Position numbers and translations under genes: made by a program. The notes under the pieces are model-generated. The model did no database searches, was not told where the DNA came from, and saw nothing but the letters and a program-made list of their open reading frames with translations. Source: Apricaphanius iberus (lineage: Eukaryota; Chordata; Actinopteri; Cyprinodontiformes; Aphaniidae). From it: a DNA stretch of 64,000 nt. The stretch spans positions 682,001 through 746,000 of the forward strand of contig JAPXFQ010000075.1 in the NCBI GenBank assembly GCA_028564705.1, in the 5' to 3' direction. This document shows, one piece after another, positions 59,946 to 64,000 of the stretch; the stretch's first letter is position 1; every line of letters starts with the position of its first letter.

Positions 59946-61249
59946 TTAATATTGCATTTTTATGTTCAATGTAAATCATTTTCAGTGTATTCTTTGTAAA
60001 TGCTGTATTTATTTCAAAACCTGATAAAACAAGTGAAACTGAACTTCCACCGAAATAAAATGTCTATTTCTTAAGGATTGGGTTAAAATAGATATCTACT
60101 TGATGACTCATCTAATGGAAAAGGGGAATCTAGTTAATTAGAATTTTTGTATCTAATTTAATTTCAATCCTCCTTATATGGATTTTTTACAAATGCACAA
60201 TGATCTTCTGCCTGAATTTATTTTTTTCAACAAAAATATACTAATATATCAGATGATTCAACCAAGATATAGACTATTACTAAGGCAACAACTATATTGT
60301 TATCATTGCCAATAGCTCCTAAAGCAAAACAGACACACTTTAAAGTTATATATATGCTTCCAAAGAATTACTGAAGAACTGCTTTAACATAAACAATAAG
60401 GTCTGAAATTTTGTGATTTATATACTGAAAAAACTTTACTGTACCATGATACTTGATTTTTGGATACCATTCAATGCATCAGAGTGGAGATGGCGTCACT
60501 GCGTTGGTTAGGTCTAACGTGTCACTTCCTGTTATTCACTGACTGCTGTGTAAGCTACTCAGTGCTCCTGCTGGCTTGAATTGATCTATTTTCTTTGTTC
60601 AGAAGCATTTCTGAGTTATTCTAACACACAAGCGCGTTAGAACACTTATTTTCCTCTGATGTTCTTTACATTTTTGGAACTCGTTGTGCGTTACACTGCC
60701 GTTTCTGGGCGTGGTAACGTATCGCTAGGTGAGCTCAGCATGGCTAGGGCTGCTAATTCTCCTGCTAGGTGTCTCTCGCTAAACCAACTCCTCTCTTTTG
60801 CTTTTTGCCCCTTCCTGTGGCTGTGTTAAACAGGTTGTCTGTACTCAGTGACACACGCTGAGGAACCAATTCTGCCAGCTGGGCTGCCCCAGCTCCATGG
60901 CTGAACGTGGCTCTAGAGTAACATACGACCACAGTCAAATACCTACATTGAAATTAGCGTAAGTTAGCCATGACATTGTAGCAAAAAAAGTAGATTTTTT
61001 TTTTTTGCATTTGCACCGTTCTTTATGCAACTTTCAATGACGAACAAAGTTGGATGTTGTTCCATCGGCGTCCGTGTGATCGTGGAGTTCAAAACAAAAA
61101 TTCAGTAGATTTTTCCAATACTGAAAATTGTAGGTTTCTTGGTCATATTTAGGAATGGTGATTAATTCACAGCTACCCTGTGCATAATTAGATAAAAAAT
61201 AAATAAGAGTTTAACAGCCCTACTTAAAAGAAAAAAATAAGAGGGTTTT

Positions 61250-61375
61250 TGAACAACGTTTGTTTTTCATTCTTTAAGCATCGCTTCGAGCACTGCTTCG
61301 AGCACCATTTAACCACCGGCACCATTTTAAAAGTACCAGTTTGGCACCGGTATCGATAAAACTTAAACAACACCC
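61250..61375. repeat. Possible MITE end with GGTACC/GGTATCG words
   Basis: CCACCGGCACCATTTTAAAA, GTACCAGTTTGGCACCGGTA and TCGATAAAAC, ending in CACCCAACA, resemble one end of fish MITEs that start 'GATGGGTATTG...'. A similar start, GCGATGGGTACTGATA, is at 59235-59250, so the two might bound one 2.1-kb element; not proven. Confidence 0.3.
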
Positions 61376-61783
61376 AACATTTACTACTCTGACAGATTAA
61401 CTTACAATCGCTGGCGAACTGGTTGTTGCTCCTCTATATAGGTACCTTCTTCTGACTCCATTTCAAAGGTGTATGGCTGAATAGCAGATAGATCTATCGC
61501 TAGCCTATCTGAATGATCCAGATAGCTTCAACAGCTTTACACAGAGTTTATAACTGGAGGGTTTTCTAACTTCAGAGAATATCATAGAACATCATAGAGC
61601 CATTACTGTAAACCTTTCAGCTCATTGAATGTTCAGGGGTGGGAAGGGGGTAAATTCTTTGAATTGTAGGGCTTTATTATGGGTAGTTGGCCATTTCTAG
61701 CCCCAACATGGTGTCAAATGCCATATAGCGGCTCAAATAATTTTTTTTGAATTGTCAGAGATGTTGTTTTGGAATGTCTTTAA

Positions 61784-62296
61784 AGTGATAAACTATCTAC
61801 ATTTCAGTTTTTTCCATCCTTTTGTGTTGCCATTTTGGTTTCTGCTGCTTCTATAAACGTGGCAAACATGATAATCATAAAATAAAAGTTACCCATCCTT
61901 TTTTTTTTCCAAGAAAAATAAATTTTGCGCTTCTACCGGGAATGTGGAAAAAATGCTGTGATGTCACGATAAGCGTCATTTGCTCATACCCGCCCCTCCT
62001 CTATCAAATCCCACGCCTCACTTGTCAAACCCCGCCCACCAATTCCATGCAATTCTCATGTGTGGCAAGCACAGCCTGGTTACAAGATGGGGCGGGCGTG
62101 GTCTGTCACCACTAATTTGCATTAAAGTGAAACAGCCCTCCAAACAGCTCATTATGAAAGGGACGGAAATGTTCAAGATTCGAGCTGGTAATCTCACGTG
62201 AGATTTACGTAAGAGTGATCTTGTGAAAAGAACTTAACATGTTTTGTAAAGACTATACGTCTAATTTAATTTAAAAAGAAGCAAAATGTGTCCCCT
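61784..62296 (+). mobile_element. TTAA-flanked non-autonomous DNA transposon (copy 3, full length)
   Basis: TTAA at 61780-61783 and 62297-62300. Left end AGTGATAAACTATC is decayed; right end (complemented) AGGGGACACATTTTGC. The interior is collinear with copy 1 at 2160-2921 (opposite strand): TTTTGGTTTCTGCTGCTTCT, then the CCCGCCCC-rich core, CACTAATTTGCATTAAAGTG, AACAGCTCATTATGAAAGGG and GAGCTGGTAATCTCA. No coding capacity. This copy lacks the ~250-bp nested MITE seen in copy 1. Confidence 0.8.
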
Positions 62297-62300
62297 TTAA

Positions 62301-64000
62301 ATATTGCCTGTAGTTTATTCTGTTTTTAAAGAAGGACTTTTTGAAAAATAAATATACTCTTGATAAAAATTTTAGTGTTGGAAGGCCCAATGGTCTACCC
62401 ATGCCCCTTCTATCAAATGCCGAGGACCCAGTTGCCCCTCCCTGCCAGTACACAATCACCTCAAACTCACCACAAAGTTATTTAGGGCTGCCCAATTAAC
62501 TTAACAGAGCTCTAGTTGTTTTGCACAGCTGGTTTCATGGGATTACAATAACTTTGATACTTGCGGTAAATTCTGAGCACAAAAGATGTGCTCACTAAAG
62601 ATGCTAATTTTGTGAATGTAAATACTGACAACAGTTTGATTCCTATCAAAAAGAGATATATGCTGCATATTAATTTCAATATTACATTTAGTTTTCGTCT
62701 CAGTTTTGCTACTCATATTTGACAGCGTAATTATTTCTTCAACATGAAGAGTTGAGCTTGATCAGCTCTTAAATTTGACTGCAGAGAGTGCTTGGGATTT
62801 GGTTGTGTGTGGCTGTCTCAGTAGCATTGCTTCACACCCTAATCACTCTGCCTCTTTTGGGTCTTTTAGTGGCACTGGCGACAGTTCAGATGTGGACTCA
62901 TTACAGGAACTCTAATGAGAGAACCGGCAGCAGCCTGGAACTGTCGAGGCTCATGCTGCCTTGCAGGACTGATGACTGTCCCATGGGATTAAACCTTATG
63001 CCACAACAAGCTGTAAAATGCTGTTTAAATCATGAATCAGCATCCCCTCAATATCCTTCTCTGGAGATTGAAGCAGAGTTAAAAAAAGGAAAAAAAACAG
63101 AGGAGGTGGGTGAGAGAAATGAATAAGACTGCAGACTGCAGTGTGAACGAGATGAAGGGCGTTGTCTGTCTCTGAACCACAAAGAGGAACTCTGTGAAAC
63201 GTAGGCTCTCGTTTTTTTTCTGATTCTTGAAAAAAATCATTAGTTTTGTCGGTAAGTCCACGACTCCAATATGTATTCCTGCGGTGGACATATGCAATTC
63301 GAGAGGCTATCGACTGCATTCATCTTGTCATGTCAAAGCACCAACCCCTCCCCGCCACCCACACAGCCCGGCTAGTATACTGGAAAAGAAAGATTGCTTG
63401 GCCCCTGATAGCTACCAGAATACCAATGTTGTGTGTGCAAGCAGGCATTAAATATACATTTTCCTTTAGCGCAAGGGACATAGGCGCACTTGAGAACACA
63501 CAACAACAAACTGCCTTATCTCTGCAATTGGGACAGGGGGTCACAGCGGCAGGCGTAGATAATCATGACCAGGGGCCACAGTCTGCTTGCCTGATTCCCT
63601 CCCTGCTTCTGATTTTTCTTCTCTCTTGAGCACAGTATTTACCATCTCAACCCTGCATGATTTTGAACTCTTACACACAGCTAGATGTACCCCCTTCCCT
63701 CCCCTATTTTTTGGGGATCCCCCCCCCCATATGTTATGCAGCCCCATACATGTCTCATATCTTGGGCCAGTGGCTGTTAGGTTGTTGTCAGCAAGTACCA
63801 ACATCCTGAACACACTGACAAATCCCTTCTATCGGTTCCAACCTACACTAAAGGCTCTCAGGGGTTAAACACCTACAGTAGAGTGAGAGAAAAAAAAAAG
63901 GCAGAGGAGACAAACTTGAAAAAAGTTTGAAAAAGTGAAAGAGGAATGGACATACATTTAAAAATAAGACAAATCTAATTATAGACACCTGGATCTTGCT
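62301..64000. other. Terminal intronic stretch, no gene recognised
   Basis: Holds an open frame at 62788-63126 (112 codons; hydrophobic N-terminus) and several shorter frames, none with flanking splice sites in a consistent phase or a recognisable domain. A poly-C run is at 63720-63728. Sequence looks unique rather than repetitive. Confidence 0.45.

Larger units (their letters stand above)
50695..64000 (+). other. nrxn2: Incomplete intron downstream of SS3 (more than 13.3 kb)
   Basis: No LNS4 continuation exon is readable to the end of the window. Contains the TTAA elements, Tc1 relic and repeats listed separately. Unannotated parts (50695-51735, 58331-59770, 59946-61780, 62301-64000) hold no gene I can support. 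51060-51330 is less AT-rich and non-repetitive (for example GGCCCCCGGAAAGCTAATTT in part) and ends in CAG|GTAAGT at 51328/51329. A (TTTA)n run is at 54577-54602. Confidence 0.7.

Noticed and set aside
62788..63126. 112-codon + strand open frame with a hydrophobic N-terminus
   Set aside because: No domain, no matching splice phases with nrxn2, and no sign of an independent promoter; length is within chance for a 64-kb window.
50695..64000. Search for the next LNS4 exon (KGPETLFAG / NDNEWHTVRVVRRGKS-type sequence) or the beta-neurexin first exon
   Set aside because: Not found; the intron continues past the window.

Overview
This window is about 64 kb of vertebrate, almost certainly teleost fish, nuclear DNA. 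It lies entirely inside one large gene read on the + strand: an alpha-neurexin, best matched to neurexin-2 (nrxn2; teleosts often keep a and b copies, which cannot be told apart here). The fish assignment rests on the mobile DNA. It includes several Tc1-like elements, hAT elements, TTAA-flanked DNA transposons, a tRNA-derived SINE, an L2/CR1-like LINE and a Ty3/gypsy relic, of kinds common in ray-finned fish. There is no bacterial gene organisation, operon or CRISPR array.

Six coding exons are supported, and together they make one continuous reading frame with matched splice phases. They are the splice-site-2 (SS2) microexon at 14688-14732; the end of LNS2 at 24989-25150; the LNS2 tail plus most of LNS3 at 38442-38880; the LNS3 end plus the second EGF-like module at 43053-43436; the start of LNS4 at 46120-46323; and the 27-nt splice-site-3 (SS3) microexon at 50668-50694. 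The exon encoding the first half of LNS2 must lie before base 1, and the rest of LNS4 must lie beyond base 64000. The introns are about 10.3, 13.3, 4.2, 2.7 and 4.3 kb, with incomplete introns at both ends.

Layout. 1-14.7 kb: an L2-like LINE fragment, a TTAA-flanked transposon with a hAT MITE nested in it, a Harbinger-like MITE, a minisatellite, a SINE, a 64-bp AT-rich palindrome and a middle-deleted Tc1 copy. 14.7-25 kb: mostly unremarkable AT-rich intron with a SINE and an old Tc1 relic. 25-38.4 kb: the most transposon-rich intron. It holds a Ty3/gypsy relic with a 3' LTR, a LINE tail, a complete 2.93-kb hAT element with perfect 8-bp target duplications and a nearly open transposase (antisense to nrxn2), and a hAT MITE. 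38.4-50.7 kb: four exons with two Tc1 elements, another hAT MITE and a ~230-bp TTTC microsatellite between them. 50.7-64 kb: incomplete intron with a 2-kb TTAA-flanked element carrying ~270-bp inverted ends and a nested MITE, a Tc1 relic, a short TTAA MITE and a full-length second copy of the family seen at 2.2 kb.

Functionally the only host gene is the presynaptic adhesion receptor. What stands out is that two of the gene's alternative microexons, SS2 with two nested 5' splice sites and SS3, are both readable from raw sequence, set in introns whose inverted repeats and pyrimidine tracts could affect pre-mRNA folding and splicing.
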